A stretch of DNA of 64,000 bases, taken from positions 589,233 to 653,232 of the forward strand of contig NZ_JBNILH010000002.1 of assembly GCF_050107595.1 (NCBI RefSeq), in the 5' to 3' direction. The position numbers were made by a program, and so were the translations under genes. The notes below the pieces were generated by a model that saw only the letters and a list, made by a program, of their open reading frames with translations, had not been told where the DNA came from and ran no database searches. This stretch comes from Bacillus_AB infantis_C. GTDB lineage: Bacteria > Bacillota > Bacilli > Bacillales > Cytobacillaceae. Shown here piece after piece: positions 8,808 to 17,729 of this stretch. Each line of letters starts with the position of its first letter. Position 1 is the stretch's first letter.

Positions 8808-9605
8808 ATGAATATTTTGTTTGTTGGAGACGTAGTTGGTTCTCCCGGGCGTGATATGGTAAACGAATATCTGCCTAAATTAAAAGACAAGTACCGTCCG
8901 CAGGTGACCATTATTAATGGTGAAAATGCAGCCGGCGGAAAAGGAATTACTGAAAAGATTTACCGGGGCTTTTTGGAAGCAGGCGCGCAGGCGGTGACCC
9001 TCGGCAATCATACATGGGATAACAGAGAGATATTCGAGTTTATCGAGAGTGCGAAATATCTGATCAGGCCTGCCAACTTCCCGGATAATAATCCTGGAAA
9101 AGGCATTGTATATTTAAAAGTGAACAGTGATGAAGTGGCTGTCATCAATCTCCAGGGCCGGACCTTTTTACAGCCGTCCGACTGTCCGTTTAAAAAAGCC
9201 GATGAACTCATCGAGGAAGCGCGGAAGCGCACTCCCTTCATCTTTGTCGATTTTCATGCAGAAGCGACAAGCGAAAAGCAGGCAATGGGCTGGTATCTTG
9301 ATGGAAAGGTTTCTGCTGTGGTCGGTACGCACACACATGTCCAGACGGCAGATAACAGAATCCTTCCGGACGGTACTGCCTTTATAACCGATGTGGGCAT
9401 GACTGGCCCCTATGACGGAATCCTGGGCGTTGAGAAGGAAGCTGTATTGAAGCGGTTCATTACAAATCTTCCAGTCCGTTTTGAAGTGCCGAAGGAAGGC
9501 AGGGACCAGCTTAGCGCAGTGTCGGTTGAACTGGACAGGAAAACAGGGCTGGCCAAGAAAATAGAACGGATCCTGATTAACGAAGATCATCCTTTTTTCA
9601 GCTGA
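8808..9605 (+). CDS. ymdB: YmdB metallophosphoesterase (2',3'-cyclic-nucleotide phosphodiesterase)
   Basis: A 265-residue YmdB-family calcineurin-like phosphoesterase. Metal-binding motifs are in order: GDVVGSPGR, NGENAAGGKG, LGNHTWDN, VDFHAEATSEK, and VVGTHTHVQTADNRILPDG followed by TDVGMTGP. In B. subtilis, YmdB hydrolyses 2',3'-cAMP and influences the choice between motility and biofilm formation. It follows rny in both organisms and lies directly before spoVS here. AGGAAGGG precedes the ATG. Confidence 0.95.
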   Translation: MNILFVGDVVGSPGRDMVNEYLPKLKDKYRPQVTIINGENAAGGKGITEKIYRGFLEAGAQAVTLGNHTWDNREIFEFIESAKYLIRPANFPDNNPGKGIVYLKVNSDEVAVINLQGRTFLQPSDCPFKKADELIEEARKRTPFIFVDFHAEATSEKQAMGWYLDGKVSAVVGTHTHVQTADNRILPDGTAFITDVGMTGPYDGILGVEKEAVLKRFITNLPVRFEVPKEGRDQLSAVSVELDRKTGLAKKIERILINEDHPFFS

Positions 9606-9610
9606 AGAAT

Positions 9611-9643
9611 AGGGGGCTGCCTTTCCATAGGCAGTCCCTTTTT
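9611..9643 (+). terminator. Rho-independent terminator after ymdB
   Basis: Imperfect GGGGCTGCC / GGCAGTCCC hairpin followed by Ts. Confidence 0.75.
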
Positions 9644-9691
9644 GTATTGAAGGACCTTTGAAAGTACGCAATTTTCCAATATTTTGTCCAA

Positions 9692-9721
9692 GCTGGAATA
9701 TGTTTTTTATCCTCTGAATAT
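9692..9721 (+). promoter_or_regulatory. Tentative sigma-H-like promoter of spoVS
   Basis: A GGAATA element (-35-like) and TCTGAATAT (-10-like) separated by about 12 bp loosely resemble the sigma-H consensus (AGGAWWW / GAATWW). B. subtilis spoVS is sigma-H dependent. The match is imperfect, so this is only a suggestion. Confidence 0.3.
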
Positions 9722-9807
9722 AGTAGCAATGGAATGATATACCTGATGTGTCCGGGGGCAAATATCCTATGGGCATGCAGGAGGGGATAAACAAGGAGGA
9801 GCTAGGA

Positions 9808-10068
9808 ATGGAAATATTAAAAGTTTCAGCAAAGTCTAATCCTAATTCTGTAGCTGGTGCGCTTGCTGGTGTTCTGCGTGAAAGAGGCGGCGCAGAAATC
9901 CAGGCAATTGGTGCGGGTGCATTGAACCAAGCGGTTAAAGCAGTAGCGATCGCCCGAGGATTCGTAGCGCCTAGCGGAGTGGATTTGATCTGTATTCCTG
10001 CTTTCACCGATATTAAGATTGATGGTGAAGAGCGGACAGCGATAAAGCTGATTGTGGAGCCAAGATAA
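9808..10068 (+). CDS. spoVS: Stage V sporulation protein S
   Basis: 86 residues, exactly the family length. SpoVS is a small Alba-like protein needed for spore coat assembly and normal engulfment and septation in B. subtilis. The conserved start EILKVSAKSNPNSVAGALAG and the QAVKAVAIARGFVAPSG segment are unmistakable. I chose the ATG at 9808 because AAGGAGGAG sits just upstream; an earlier in-frame ATG at 9748 has no such site. It follows ymdB, the standard order in Bacillus. Confidence 0.97.
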   Translation: MEILKVSAKSNPNSVAGALAGVLRERGGAEIQAIGAGALNQAVKAVAIARGFVAPSGVDLICIPAFTDIKIDGEERTAIKLIVEPR

Positions 10069-10146
10069 CAAAAGGGGAAAAGCAGTGCATATACAAAAAA
10101 ATGTCCTTTGTTTTGGGCAATAAATAGCCGGCAGCACATCATCTTT

Positions 10147-10181
10147 GCCTGTTTGCGTGTAGATAGCAAACAGGCTTTTTT
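10147..10181 (+). terminator. Rho-independent terminator after spoVS
   Basis: Perfect 10-bp stem GCCTGTTTGC / GCAAACAGGC followed by six Ts. Confidence 0.9.
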
Positions 10182-10301
10182 CAATCCTGGGAAAGAGTAT
10201 GCCCCAGTTTATTTTTACATCGATTGCTGCAGGGATAAAGGAAATATAATAGCATCCATCGAATATAGATGCTATCCAGATATATTGAAAGGGGAGGAAG
10301 C

Positions 10302-11249
10302 ATGAACATTTTCGATTCTCACTGTGACGTTCTTTATAAAATGTTTATTGATCCTTCAATTGATTTCAGGAGCAGCAGCCGGCTGCATGTCGATTACGAG
10401 AAGCTTCGGGAAGCATGTTCTAAGGTGCAGTGCTTTGCCGTCTATGTCCCGGAATCCGTCCATCCGAATATGAAGTTTCATGCTGCGCTATATATGATTG
10501 AGCTTTTTTACGATAGGGTGCTCAAGCCGTTTCCGAAGATGAAGCATATTAAGGAAAGAGGGGAGGCATACCAGCTGAAAGAGGATGAAATCGGCGCAGT
10601 TCTTACGCTTGAAGGGTGCGACTGCATCGGGGATGATCTTCTTAAGCTGAAAACACTGATAAGGCTTGGAGTATCTTCTGTCGGGCTCACATGGAATTAC
10701 AGCAATTATGCAGCAGACGGCGCCCTTGAGGAAAGGGGCGCAGGATTATCGTCCTTTGGAAAAAAAGCAGTCAAAATCCTGAATGAAAAGCAGTGCTTAT
10801 GCGATGTATCCCATCTCTCCGAGAAAGGATTCTGGGATGTAATGGAACTGGCAGAATATCCTTTTGCATCGCATTCCAACTGCCACGCCCTTTGCCCTGT
10901 GCCCAGAAACCTGAACGACAATCAGCTGAAGGCGCTGATTGAAAGGGACAGTGTTATCGGCTTGACTTTTGTCCCGGATTTTTTGACAGGCACCAAACAA
11001 TCGGCGATTTCTGACATCCTTAAGCATATAGACCATGTCTGCTCCCTGGGAGGAGAAGACCATACAGGTTTTGGATCAGATTTTGACGGCATTGATGATA
11101 CAGTAGAGGGACTGTCTTCTTTTAAATATTATGGGAACCTAGTAAACGAGCTTCAAAAATATTATTCTGAGATACAAGTGGAAAAATTCCTTTTTCGCAA
11201 TATGGAAAAAAGGCTGCCTCCTGCCGGAAGAAACGAGTTTGACGGATGA
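10302..11249 (+). CDS. Membrane dipeptidase-type (M19 family) peptidase
   Basis: About 315 residues. Zinc-ligand motifs of the renal dipeptidase (M19) family are visible: FDSHCDVLYK (HxD), the Glu in LTLEGCDCIGDD, the SHSNCHAL region, and the Asp in GFGSDFDGID. M19 enzymes hydrolyse dipeptides through a binuclear zinc centre. There is no signal peptide, so it is likely cytosolic, as in other Bacillus copies. GGGGAGG precedes the ATG at 10302; the in-frame start at 10269 is upstream of that site. In B. subtilis this position holds tdh-kbl, so the gene marks a lineage difference. The natural substrate is unknown. Confidence 0.88.
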   Translation: MNIFDSHCDVLYKMFIDPSIDFRSSSRLHVDYEKLREACSKVQCFAVYVPESVHPNMKFHAALYMIELFYDRVLKPFPKMKHIKERGEAYQLKEDEIGAVLTLEGCDCIGDDLLKLKTLIRLGVSSVGLTWNYSNYAADGALEERGAGLSSFGKKAVKILNEKQCLCDVSHLSEKGFWDVMELAEYPFASHSNCHALCPVPRNLNDNQLKALIERDSVIGLTFVPDFLTGTKQSAISDILKHIDHVCSLGGEDHTGFGSDFDGIDDTVEGLSSFKYYGNLVNELQKYYSEIQVEKFLFRNMEKRLPPAGRNEFDG

Positions 11250-11367
11250 AGGACTTCCTTCAAAAATACCATTCACACAGGGGCTCAGGACAGGATTATG
11301 CGAGCCTTGCCTCCCGGGGATTTATTCTTTGGAAAGGGTTGCTTTTTTCGGGGGTTCGGTCTAGAAT

Positions 11368-11381
11368 TGAAAGCGTTTAGT
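11368..11381 (+). promoter_or_regulatory. Possible CcpA (cre-like) site upstream of korA
   Basis: TGAAAGCGTTTAGT matches 12 of 14 positions of the cre consensus TGWNANCGNTNWCA; the terminal CA is missing. It lies about 110 bp before the korA start. Suggestive only. Confidence 0.3.
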
Positions 11382-11492
11382 ACCCTTTTGCACCTTTTTT
11401 AAAGCTGTTTTCCGTTGTTTAATAGGCTGCGGGGGTTTATTAATAGACCATACAATTATACATATATAGAACAATCCGAAGGGGTGTAATGA

Positions 11493-13229
11493 ATGTTAAA
11501 GCAGCTTTCTTGGAAAGTAGGCGGACAGCAAGGGGAAGGAATTGAGAGTACAGGGGAAATCTTCTCTATAGCCCTTAACCGCCTTGGCTATTATTTATAC
11601 GGGTACCGGCATTTTTCTTCAAGAATCAAAGGAGGGCATACGAATAATAAGATCCGGGTCAGCACGTCCCAGATCCGTTCCATTTCCGATGATCTTGATA
11701 TTTTAGTAGCTTTTGACCAGGAAACAATCGATGTGAACTATAAAGAGCTGCATGAAAAAGGCGTCATTATCGCCGATGCAAAATTTGATCCGAAGAAGCC
11801 TGAGGATACGAATGCATCGCTGTTTGCCGTACCTTTTACTGAGCTTGCCACTGAGCTTGGGACTTCTTTGATGAAAAATATGGTCGCTGTCGGTGCAACC
11901 TGCAGCATTCTTAACCTGGATATCAAGGTTTTTGAGGAAGTTGTCCAGGAAATCTTCGGCAGAAAAGGGCAGCAGGTTGTTGATAAGAACATGGAAGCCA
12001 TCAAAGCCGGATTTGACCGGATGAAGGAACTGGCTGGCGAAGGCGCTGAGCTGATGGAGCTTGAAAAAGCTGATGGAAAAAAACGCATGTTCATGATCGG
12101 CAATGATGCCATTGCACTTGGTGCGCTTGCAGGCGGCTGCCGGTTCATGGCAGCTTATCCGATCACTCCGGCATCTGAAATCATGGAGTACCTGATTAAG
12201 AAGCTTCCTCCGCTTGGCGGCAGTGTTATCCAGACAGAAGATGAAATTGCGGCTGTTACCATGGCGATCGGCGCCAATTATGGCGGTGTCCGTGCAATGA
12301 CTGCTTCGGCAGGACCCGGGCTGTCATTGAAGATGGAAGCAATCGGCCTTTCCGGCATTACCGAAACACCGCTTGTGATTGTAGACACACAGCGCGGAGG
12401 ACCTTCTACAGGCCTTCCTACAAAGCAGGAGCAGTCTGACCTGATGGCGATGATCTATGGCACACATGGGGAAATCCCGAAAATCGTATTTGCGCCAAGC
12501 ACGGTCCAGGAAGCATTCTATGATGCAGCAGAAGCTTTCAATCTGGCAGAAGAATACCAGTGCCCTGTCATCATGCTTTCTGACCTGCAGCTGTCTCTCG
12601 GCAAACAGACAGTTGAGCCGCTGGACTTCAGCAAAGTTGAAATCCGAAGAGGCAAGCTTGTGGACGAAGAGCTGCCTGAAATTGAAAACAAGGGTTATTT
12701 CAAGCGCTATGAAGTGACAGAAGACGGGGTATCTCCGCGCGTGGTGCCAGGCATGAAGAACGGCATCCATCACGTAACCGGCGTGGAACATGACGAAACT
12801 GGAAAGCCTTCTGAATCTGCTGCCAACCGGAGAGATCAGATGAACAAGCGTTTCCGGAAAGTCGAAAATATCAAGTTCAGCAATCCGGTCCATAAAAATG
12901 CTCCGCATGATGAAGCAGACCTCCTGATTGTCGGCTTCAACTCCACAAGGGGAGCTATTGAGGAAGCCATGGGCCGCCTTGAAAAGGATGGCCTGAAGGT
13001 AAATCATGCTCATATCCGCCTGATCCATCCGTTTCCGTCTGAAGAGCTCAGACCGCTGATGGAGTCTGCCAAAAAGGTGGCCGTTATTGAAAATAATGCG
13101 ACAGGCCAGCTGGCAAATATCATTAAAATGAATGTCGGCCAGCATCAAAAAATCAATAAAATACTGAAATATGACGGGAATCCGTTCCTGCCGAATGAAA
13201 TCCATACCACTTGCAAGGAGCTGTTCTAA
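11493..13229 (+). CDS. korA: 2-oxoacid:ferredoxin oxidoreductase, alpha subunit (fused gamma-alpha)
   Basis: 578 residues. The N-terminal part (GGQQGEGIESTGEIFSIAL, then RHFSSRIKGGHT) is the gamma domain of pyruvate/2-oxoglutarate:ferredoxin oxidoreductases. From about residue 195 (IGNDAIALGALAGGCRFMAAYPITPASE) it becomes the alpha domain, with the transketolase-like pyrimidine-binding and C-terminal regions. With the beta subunit downstream it would oxidatively decarboxylate a 2-oxoacid, probably 2-oxoglutarate, to acyl-CoA while reducing ferredoxin. The ATG of the beta gene directly follows the TAA of this gene. No separate delta ferredoxin subunit is present. Substrate preference is inferred. 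Confidence 0.9.
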   Translation: MLKQLSWKVGGQQGEGIESTGEIFSIALNRLGYYLYGYRHFSSRIKGGHTNNKIRVSTSQIRSISDDLDILVAFDQETIDVNYKELHEKGVIIADAKFDPKKPEDTNASLFAVPFTELATELGTSLMKNMVAVGATCSILNLDIKVFEEVVQEIFGRKGQQVVDKNMEAIKAGFDRMKELAGEGAELMELEKADGKKRMFMIGNDAIALGALAGGCRFMAAYPITPASEIMEYLIKKLPPLGGSVIQTEDEIAAVTMAIGANYGGVRAMTASAGPGLSLKMEAIGLSGITETPLVIVDTQRGGPSTGLPTKQEQSDLMAMIYGTHGEIPKIVFAPSTVQEAFYDAAEAFNLAEEYQCPVIMLSDLQLSLGKQTVEPLDFSKVEIRRGKLVDEELPEIENKGYFKRYEVTEDGVSPRVVPGMKNGIHHVTGVEHDETGKPSESAANRRDQMNKRFRKVENIKFSNPVHKNAPHDEADLLIVGFNSTRGAIEEAMGRLEKDGLKVNHAHIRLIHPFPSEELRPLMESAKKVAVIENNATGQLANIIKMNVGQHQKINKILKYDGNPFLPNEIHTTCKELF

Positions 13230-14096
13230 ATGGCCACATTTAAAGATTTTCGCAATAACGTCAAGCCCAACTGGTGCCCTGGATGCGGAGACTTCTCTGT
13301 CCAGGCCGCCATCCAGCGGGCAGCTGCCAATGTAGGGCTCGAGCCGGACAGCCTTGCAGTCGTCTCAGGCATTGGATGTTCCGGCAGGATTTCCGGCTAT
13401 ATCAACTCATATGGATTCCACGGCATCCACGGGCGCGCACTCCCGATTGCCCAGGGTCTTAAAATGGCGAACCGCGATCTGACTGTCATCGCTTCCGGCG
13501 GTGACGGAGACGGCTTTGCCATCGGGATGGGGCATACCGTCCACTCCATCCGCCGCAATGTCGATATTACCTATATTGTAATGGACAATCAGATTTACGG
13601 ACTGACAAAAGGGCAGACTTCACCAAGGTCCGCGGCCGGATTCAAAACAAAGTCCACGCCGCACGGCTCTGTCGAGCAAGCCATTTCACCGATGGAAATG
13701 GCTCTGACAGCGGGGGCGACGTTTGTGGCCCAAAGCTTTTCAACTGATCTGAAGGACCTGACAGCGCTGATCGAAGCAGGCATCAAGCATAAAGGCTTCT
13801 CGCTCATCAATGTTTTCAGCCCGTGCGTTACTTATAATAAAGTGAATACGTACGACTGGTTCAAAGAAAACCTGACAAAGCTCGCCGATTTAGAAGGCTA
13901 TGACTCTTCAGACCGCTCCATGGCCATGCAGACGCTGATGAAGCATGACGGACTTGTCACAGGTTTAATCTACCAGGATACAGAGCGCAAATCCTATCAG
14001 GAAATGCTCCCCGGCTATTCCGAAACACCGCTTGCCCATGCCGACCTGAAGATCGATGAAGAGCATTTCGGAAAACTGACAGCTGAATTTATGTGA
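13230..14096 (+). CDS. korB: 2-oxoacid:ferredoxin oxidoreductase, beta subunit
   Basis: A 288-residue thiamine-diphosphate-binding subunit. The N-terminal WCPGCGD carries cysteines that in this family help bind an iron-sulfur cluster. GIGCSGR, then SGGDGDGFAIGMGH and MDNQIYGLTKGQTSP form the ThDP/magnesium motif (GDGD...N). The gene abuts korA (TAA directly followed by ATG), indicating translational coupling in a two-gene operon closed by a hairpin at 14268-14295. KorAB-type enzymes link the citric acid cycle to ferredoxin reduction. Confidence 0.92.
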   Translation: MATFKDFRNNVKPNWCPGCGDFSVQAAIQRAAANVGLEPDSLAVVSGIGCSGRISGYINSYGFHGIHGRALPIAQGLKMANRDLTVIASGGDGDGFAIGMGHTVHSIRRNVDITYIVMDNQIYGLTKGQTSPRSAAGFKTKSTPHGSVEQAISPMEMALTAGATFVAQSFSTDLKDLTALIEAGIKHKGFSLINVFSPCVTYNKVNTYDWFKENLTKLADLEGYDSSDRSMAMQTLMKHDGLVTGLIYQDTERKSYQEMLPGYSETPLAHADLKIDEEHFGKLTAEFM

Positions 14097-14105
14097 GTAG
14101 AAAAA

Positions 14106-14155
14106 CCGCTGGGCTGACCCGCGGAAAGCGGAGGTCCTGGAACGGAAAATAACAG
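14106..14155 (+). repeat. Partial copy of a dispersed Bacillaceae repeat element
   Basis: A 50-bp segment containing GCGGAAAGCG, then CTGGAACGGAAA and AACAG. It matches the 3' half of the longer folded element at 60084-60213 (CGCAGAAAGCGAAGTG, CTGGAACGGAAATGAACAG). It lies just after korB and before its terminator. Probably a decayed copy. Confidence 0.7.
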
Positions 14156-14267
14156 ACTACCTGCAAAGAGCTGGGGTCCTGCAAAGTAAATAGTTCAGAT
14201 CATATGGAGTCAACAGCTGAACCACACACGTTTTGTAATGGAAATAGCATGGTCATTAAAAAAACAA

Positions 14268-14295
14268 AATAGCCTGGGATAACCCGGGCTATTTT
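14268..14295 (+). terminator. Terminator-like hairpin after korAB
   Basis: AATAGCCTGGG / CCCGGGCTATT stem with an ATAA loop followed by TTTT. Confidence 0.65.
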
Positions 14296-14380
14296 AAATA
14301 GGTTGTTCTTATGCCCCCATCGCTGGAAAATTGAACTGCCGAGTTATTATTAATAAAACCAGGTTCCCTGCTAATGGAGA

Positions 14381-14575
14381 AAAATAGCGGGAGAAATTCC
14401 CCTTATTTGAAAAATAGCACTGAAAACCCCTTAAATAGAGGGAGAAGTTTCCCTTATGTGACTTGGAAGTGTGAAAATAGAGGGCTTTTCTTTTAATAGA
14501 GGTAAAAACTCCTCTTATTTTACCCAAAAACCGCTCTAATCTGCGATTAGCAGTAAAACCTCCCCTTATTTTTCT
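14381..14575 (+). repeat. Array of short imperfect dyad repeats (AATAGaGG...CCtCTTATT)
   Basis: Within the 14.30-14.90 kb non-coding stretch a motif of roughly 26-30 nt recurs about five or six times. Examples: AATAGCGGGAGAAATTCCCC-TTATTT at 14383, AATAGAGGGAGAAGTTTCCC-TTAT at 14434, AATAGAGGTAAAAACTCCTC-TTATTTT at 14494, and a last copy ending CCTCCCCTTATTTTT near 14570. Each copy is an imperfect palindrome with purine-rich left and pyrimidine-rich right arms. No ORF uses the region. From 14580 to 14912 I see only A/T-rich sequence leading to miaB. Confidence 0.6.
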
Positions 14576-14912
14576 ATCACTGGTTACTCACTCTTCAGCT
14601 TTCCATCTGCTGTATTTGCAAAGAGCAAGTATGCACTCAAAGCGGACTCATATGCCATTTTCAGTGTTTTCCACGGAAAGTGAACTACTTGCCTGCAAAG
14701 CCCATGCCTTTTTCCTTTTCAAAAAATAAATCCATCCATCATTCTCAGCTGCCAAAGTACCAATAGAGTCAGTATCCTTACAGGATTTCTATTGTTTTCA
14801 GCGTTTTAAACCCTTATACTATTATAATGTGTACAACATTCTAACTGCGCTTACATGAAAAAATGAAAACAGCGATTTCCGTTTGGTTATACAGAAGAAA
14901 GGGGTACTTTCT

Positions 14913-16457
14913 ATGAACGAAAAACAGCGGATGGAAGGCCAGCTGGCTGCTGCTGCAAATCCTTCGGACAAAAAATCCGAAAAGGACTACAGCAAATACT
15001 TTGAAACCGTATATGCGCCTCCTTCCTTGAAAGATGCAAAAAAACGCGGGAAGGAAGAGGTCCGCTATCATAAAGATTTCAATATTCCGGCTGAATTCCA
15101 GGGCATGGGGAATAACCGCAAATTCTATATCAGAACATTCGGCTGCCAGATGAACGAGCATGATACAGAAGTCATGGCCGGCATCTTCCTCAGTCTCGGC
15201 TATGAGCCGACTGGCACTGTCGAGGATGCGAATGTCATTCTCCTGAACACATGTGCAATCCGTGAGAATGCCGAAAACAAAGTGTTCGGCGAGCTTGGCC
15301 ATTTGAAGCACCTGAAAAAAGAACGCCCTGACCTGCTGCTTGGCGTATGCGGCTGCATGTCGCAGGAAGAATCAGTCGTCAATAAAATCCTGAAGACATA
15401 TGACCAGGTGGATATGATCTTTGGCACGCACAATATCCACAGACTTCCAAACATTCTGCAGGAAGCTTATATGTCAAAAGAGATGGTTGTCGAAGTGTGG
15501 TCAAAAGAGGGAGATGTCATTGAGAATCTGCCTAAAGTCCGCAAAGGCAATATCAAGGCCTGGGTCAACATCATGTACGGCTGCGATAAGTTCTGCACCT
15601 ACTGCATTGTCCCTTACACAAGGGGCAAGGAGCGGAGCCGCCGCCCTGAAGAGATCATCCAGGAGGTGCGCCAGCTTGCCGCCCAGGGGTATCAGGAAAT
15701 CACCCTGCTAGGGCAGAACGTCAATGCCTATGGGAAGGACTTTACAGACCTCCAGTACGGCCTAGGCGACCTGATGGATGAAATCAGGAAGATTGACATT
15801 CCGAGAATTCGCTTCACAACGAGCCATCCGCGTGATTTTGATGATCACTTGATTGAAGTGCTTGCCAAAGGCGGCAACCTTCTTGAGCATATCCATCTTC
15901 CAGTCCAGTCAGGCTCGACAGATGTCCTGAAAATCATGGCAAGGAAATATACGCGTGAACAGTATCTGGAGCTTGTGAGGAAAATCAGGGCAGCCATCCC
16001 GAATGCAACTTTTACAACAGATATCATTGTCGGCTATCCGAATGAGACGGAAGAGCAGTTCGAGGAAACTCTTTCCCTCTATAGGGAGGTCGGATACGAG
16101 TCTGCCTATACTTTCATTTACTCTCCGCGTGAAGGCACACCAGCGGCCAAGATGAATGATAATGTGCCGATGGAGGTCAAGAAAGAGCGCCTTCAGCGCC
16201 TGAATGCCCTGGTTAATGAAATGTCGGCTGAAGCGATGAAGAAATATCACGGACAGACTGTAGAGGTCCTGGTTGAAGGCGAAAGCAAGAACAATCCCGA
16301 GGTTCTGGCAGGGTATACAAGAAAGAACAAGCTTGTTAACTTTAGAGGACCAAAGTCAGCAATTGGAAAGATTGTTTCTGTTAAAATTACAGATGCAAAA
16401 ACATGGTCATTAAATGGAGAAATGGTTGAAGAGCTTCAACCAGCTGAGGTGAAATAA
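14913..16457 (+). CDS. miaB: tRNA-2-methylthio-N6-isopentenyladenosine-37 synthase MiaB
   Basis: About 514 residues. This radical-SAM methylthiotransferase adds a methylthio group to i6A37 in tRNAs reading UNN codons. The N-terminal UPF0004 domain has the three auxiliary-cluster cysteines (TFGCQMNEHD, NTCAIRENAENK, GVCGCMSQEE). The radical-SAM motif GCDKFCTYCIVPYTRG follows, then a C-terminal TRAM domain. The ATG at 14913 lies after GAAAGGGG and gives the Bacillus-type start MNEKQ...DYSKYF. MiaA, which makes the i6A substrate, is encoded at 27.2 kb. The stop overlaps the next start by one base, coupling miaB to ymcA. Confidence 0.96.
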   Translation: MNEKQRMEGQLAAAANPSDKKSEKDYSKYFETVYAPPSLKDAKKRGKEEVRYHKDFNIPAEFQGMGNNRKFYIRTFGCQMNEHDTEVMAGIFLSLGYEPTGTVEDANVILLNTCAIRENAENKVFGELGHLKHLKKERPDLLLGVCGCMSQEESVVNKILKTYDQVDMIFGTHNIHRLPNILQEAYMSKEMVVEVWSKEGDVIENLPKVRKGNIKAWVNIMYGCDKFCTYCIVPYTRGKERSRRPEEIIQEVRQLAAQGYQEITLLGQNVNAYGKDFTDLQYGLGDLMDEIRKIDIPRIRFTTSHPRDFDDHLIEVLAKGGNLLEHIHLPVQSGSTDVLKIMARKYTREQYLELVRKIRAAIPNATFTTDIIVGYPNETEEQFEETLSLYREVGYESAYTFIYSPREGTPAAKMNDNVPMEVKKERLQRLNALVNEMSAEAMKKYHGQTVEVLVEGESKNNPEVLAGYTRKNKLVNFRGPKSAIGKIVSVKITDAKTWSLNGEMVEELQPAEVK

Positions 16458-16885
16458 TGGGGAAATATACAAAAGACGATATCATTGCACGTGCAAGGGA
16501 GCTTGCACAAATCATAGCAGAAACAGAAGAAGTGGACTTTTTCAAAAGAGCGGAAGCGCAGATCCACAGCAATGAAAAGGTCCGTACTGCGATTACCAGC
16601 ATAAAAGGACTTCAGAAGCAGGCAGTTAACCTGCAGCATTTTGGAAAGGAAGAAGCTTTAAAGAAGACCGAAGCCAAAATCGAGGAGCTTGAGCGCCAGC
16701 TTGACGAGATTCCGGTTGTCCAGGAATTCAAGCAATCCCAGGTGGAAGTGAATGAGCTTCTTCAGCTTGTTGCGACCACGATCAGCAACAAAGTCACAGA
16801 TGAAATCCTCGTTTCTACAGGAGGCAACATCCTGAGCGGTGAAACAGGAGCAGAACTGCAAAACAAAAACGGCTGCCAGCATTAA
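16457..16885 (+). CDS. ymcA: RicA (YmcA), RNase Y specificity/regulatory factor
   Basis: 142 residues, helical, of the Com_YlbF family (DUF964). In B. subtilis, RicA forms a complex with RicF (YlbF) and RicT (YaaT) that carries Fe-S clusters, acts with RNase Y in mRNA processing, and supports competence, sporulation and biofilm formation. The start ATG overlaps the miaB TAA (TAATG), so the two are co-translated. The C-terminal NGCQH supplies a cysteine, in line with the cluster-ligating cysteines near the C-terminus of known RicA. A strong terminator follows. Confidence 0.92.
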   Translation: MGKYTKDDIIARARELAQIIAETEEVDFFKRAEAQIHSNEKVRTAITSIKGLQKQAVNLQHFGKEEALKKTEAKIEELERQLDEIPVVQEFKQSQVEVNELLQLVATTISNKVTDEILVSTGGNILSGETGAELQNKNGCQH

Positions 16886-16892
16886 TGCTGGT

Positions 16893-16930
16893 GACCCTTG
16901 CATCCCTTTTGGGTGCAGGGGTCTTTTTTT
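16893..16930 (+). terminator. Rho-independent terminator after ymcA
   Basis: Long GC-rich stem (GACCCTTGCATCCC paired with GGGTGCAGGGGTC, one bulge, TTTT loop) followed by nine Ts. Confidence 0.92.
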
Positions 16931-17139
16931 TGCCAATTTGAAACTGAGCGGAGTTCTGCCTCCTTAAGCCCGTGTCCCCCCAGTCCGGGCAACCATGACA
17001 CCAAACCATGGGTATCCGCATAGAATACCGTATATCGCACCTTACAAGAAGCTCTGCATGCACCCTTAAAATTGTAATCACACTAGTCTAATATCCCGCA
17101 TAGGATGAATTGAAAATGAATGAGGAGGGTTCGCTCGCA

Positions 17140-17688
17140 ATGGGAGAATACAGAGAGATAATTACAAAAGCCGTCGTAGCGAAGGGACGCAAATTCACCC
17201 AGTCCAATCATACGATATGCCCGGCACACCACCCGTCAAGCATCCTTGGCTGTTGGATTATAAACCACAAGTATGAGGCGAAAAAGGTCGGCAAGACAGT
17301 TGAAATCTGCGGCTATTATGACATTAACGTTTGGTATTCCTATAACGATAATACGAAGACGGAAGTCGTTACTGAACGGGTTGATTATAAAGATGTCATC
17401 AAACTTAAATACCGTGATCAGGACTGCTTAGATGATCAGGATGTCATTGCCAAAGTACTGCAGCAGCCGAATTGTGTTGAAGCAGTCATTTCCCCGAACG
17501 GGAACAAAATCATCGTCCATGTGGAAAGGGAATTCCTTGTGGAAGTAATCGGCGAGACGAAAGTCTGTGTAGCCGTGTACCACGGCGAATGCGATTGCGA
17601 TGATGACGAAGTATGGGGCCTCGATGTCGAGGATGAGGAATTCGAGGATCTGAATCCGCACTTCCTGGTCGGAACAGAAGAAGAATAA
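17140..17688 (+). CDS. cotE: Outer spore coat morphogenetic protein CotE
   Basis: About 182 residues. CotE is made in the mother cell and directs assembly of the outer coat and crust. The conserved blocks EYREIITKAVVAKGRKFTQ, SSILGCWIINHKYEA, VWYSYNDNTKTEVVTERV and the acidic C-terminus ending NPHFLVGTEEE match the family. The ATG at 17140 is preceded by GAGGAGGG. It follows miaB-ymcA as in B. subtilis. A CATAGAATA element at about 17019, resembling a sigma-K -10, lies upstream, but I could not define a full sporulation promoter. Confidence 0.96.
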   Translation: MGEYREIITKAVVAKGRKFTQSNHTICPAHHPSSILGCWIINHKYEAKKVGKTVEICGYYDINVWYSYNDNTKTEVVTERVDYKDVIKLKYRDQDCLDDQDVIAKVLQQPNCVEAVISPNGNKIIVHVEREFLVEVIGETKVCVAVYHGECDCDDDEVWGLDVEDEEFEDLNPHFLVGTEEE

Positions 17689-17692
17689 TCGT

Positions 17693-17729
17693 AAACTAGG
17701 AAGGTTCCGCTTCCTAGTTTTCTTTTGTT
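17693..17729 (+). terminator. Rho-independent terminator after cotE
   Basis: Perfect AAACTAGGAA / TTCCTAGTTT stem followed by a T-rich tail. Confidence 0.88.

Noticed and set aside
9168..10184. 338-codon minus-strand ORF across ymdB and spoVS
   Set aside because: It overlaps two unmistakable genes and a terminator on the other strand, and its translation has no recognisable domain.
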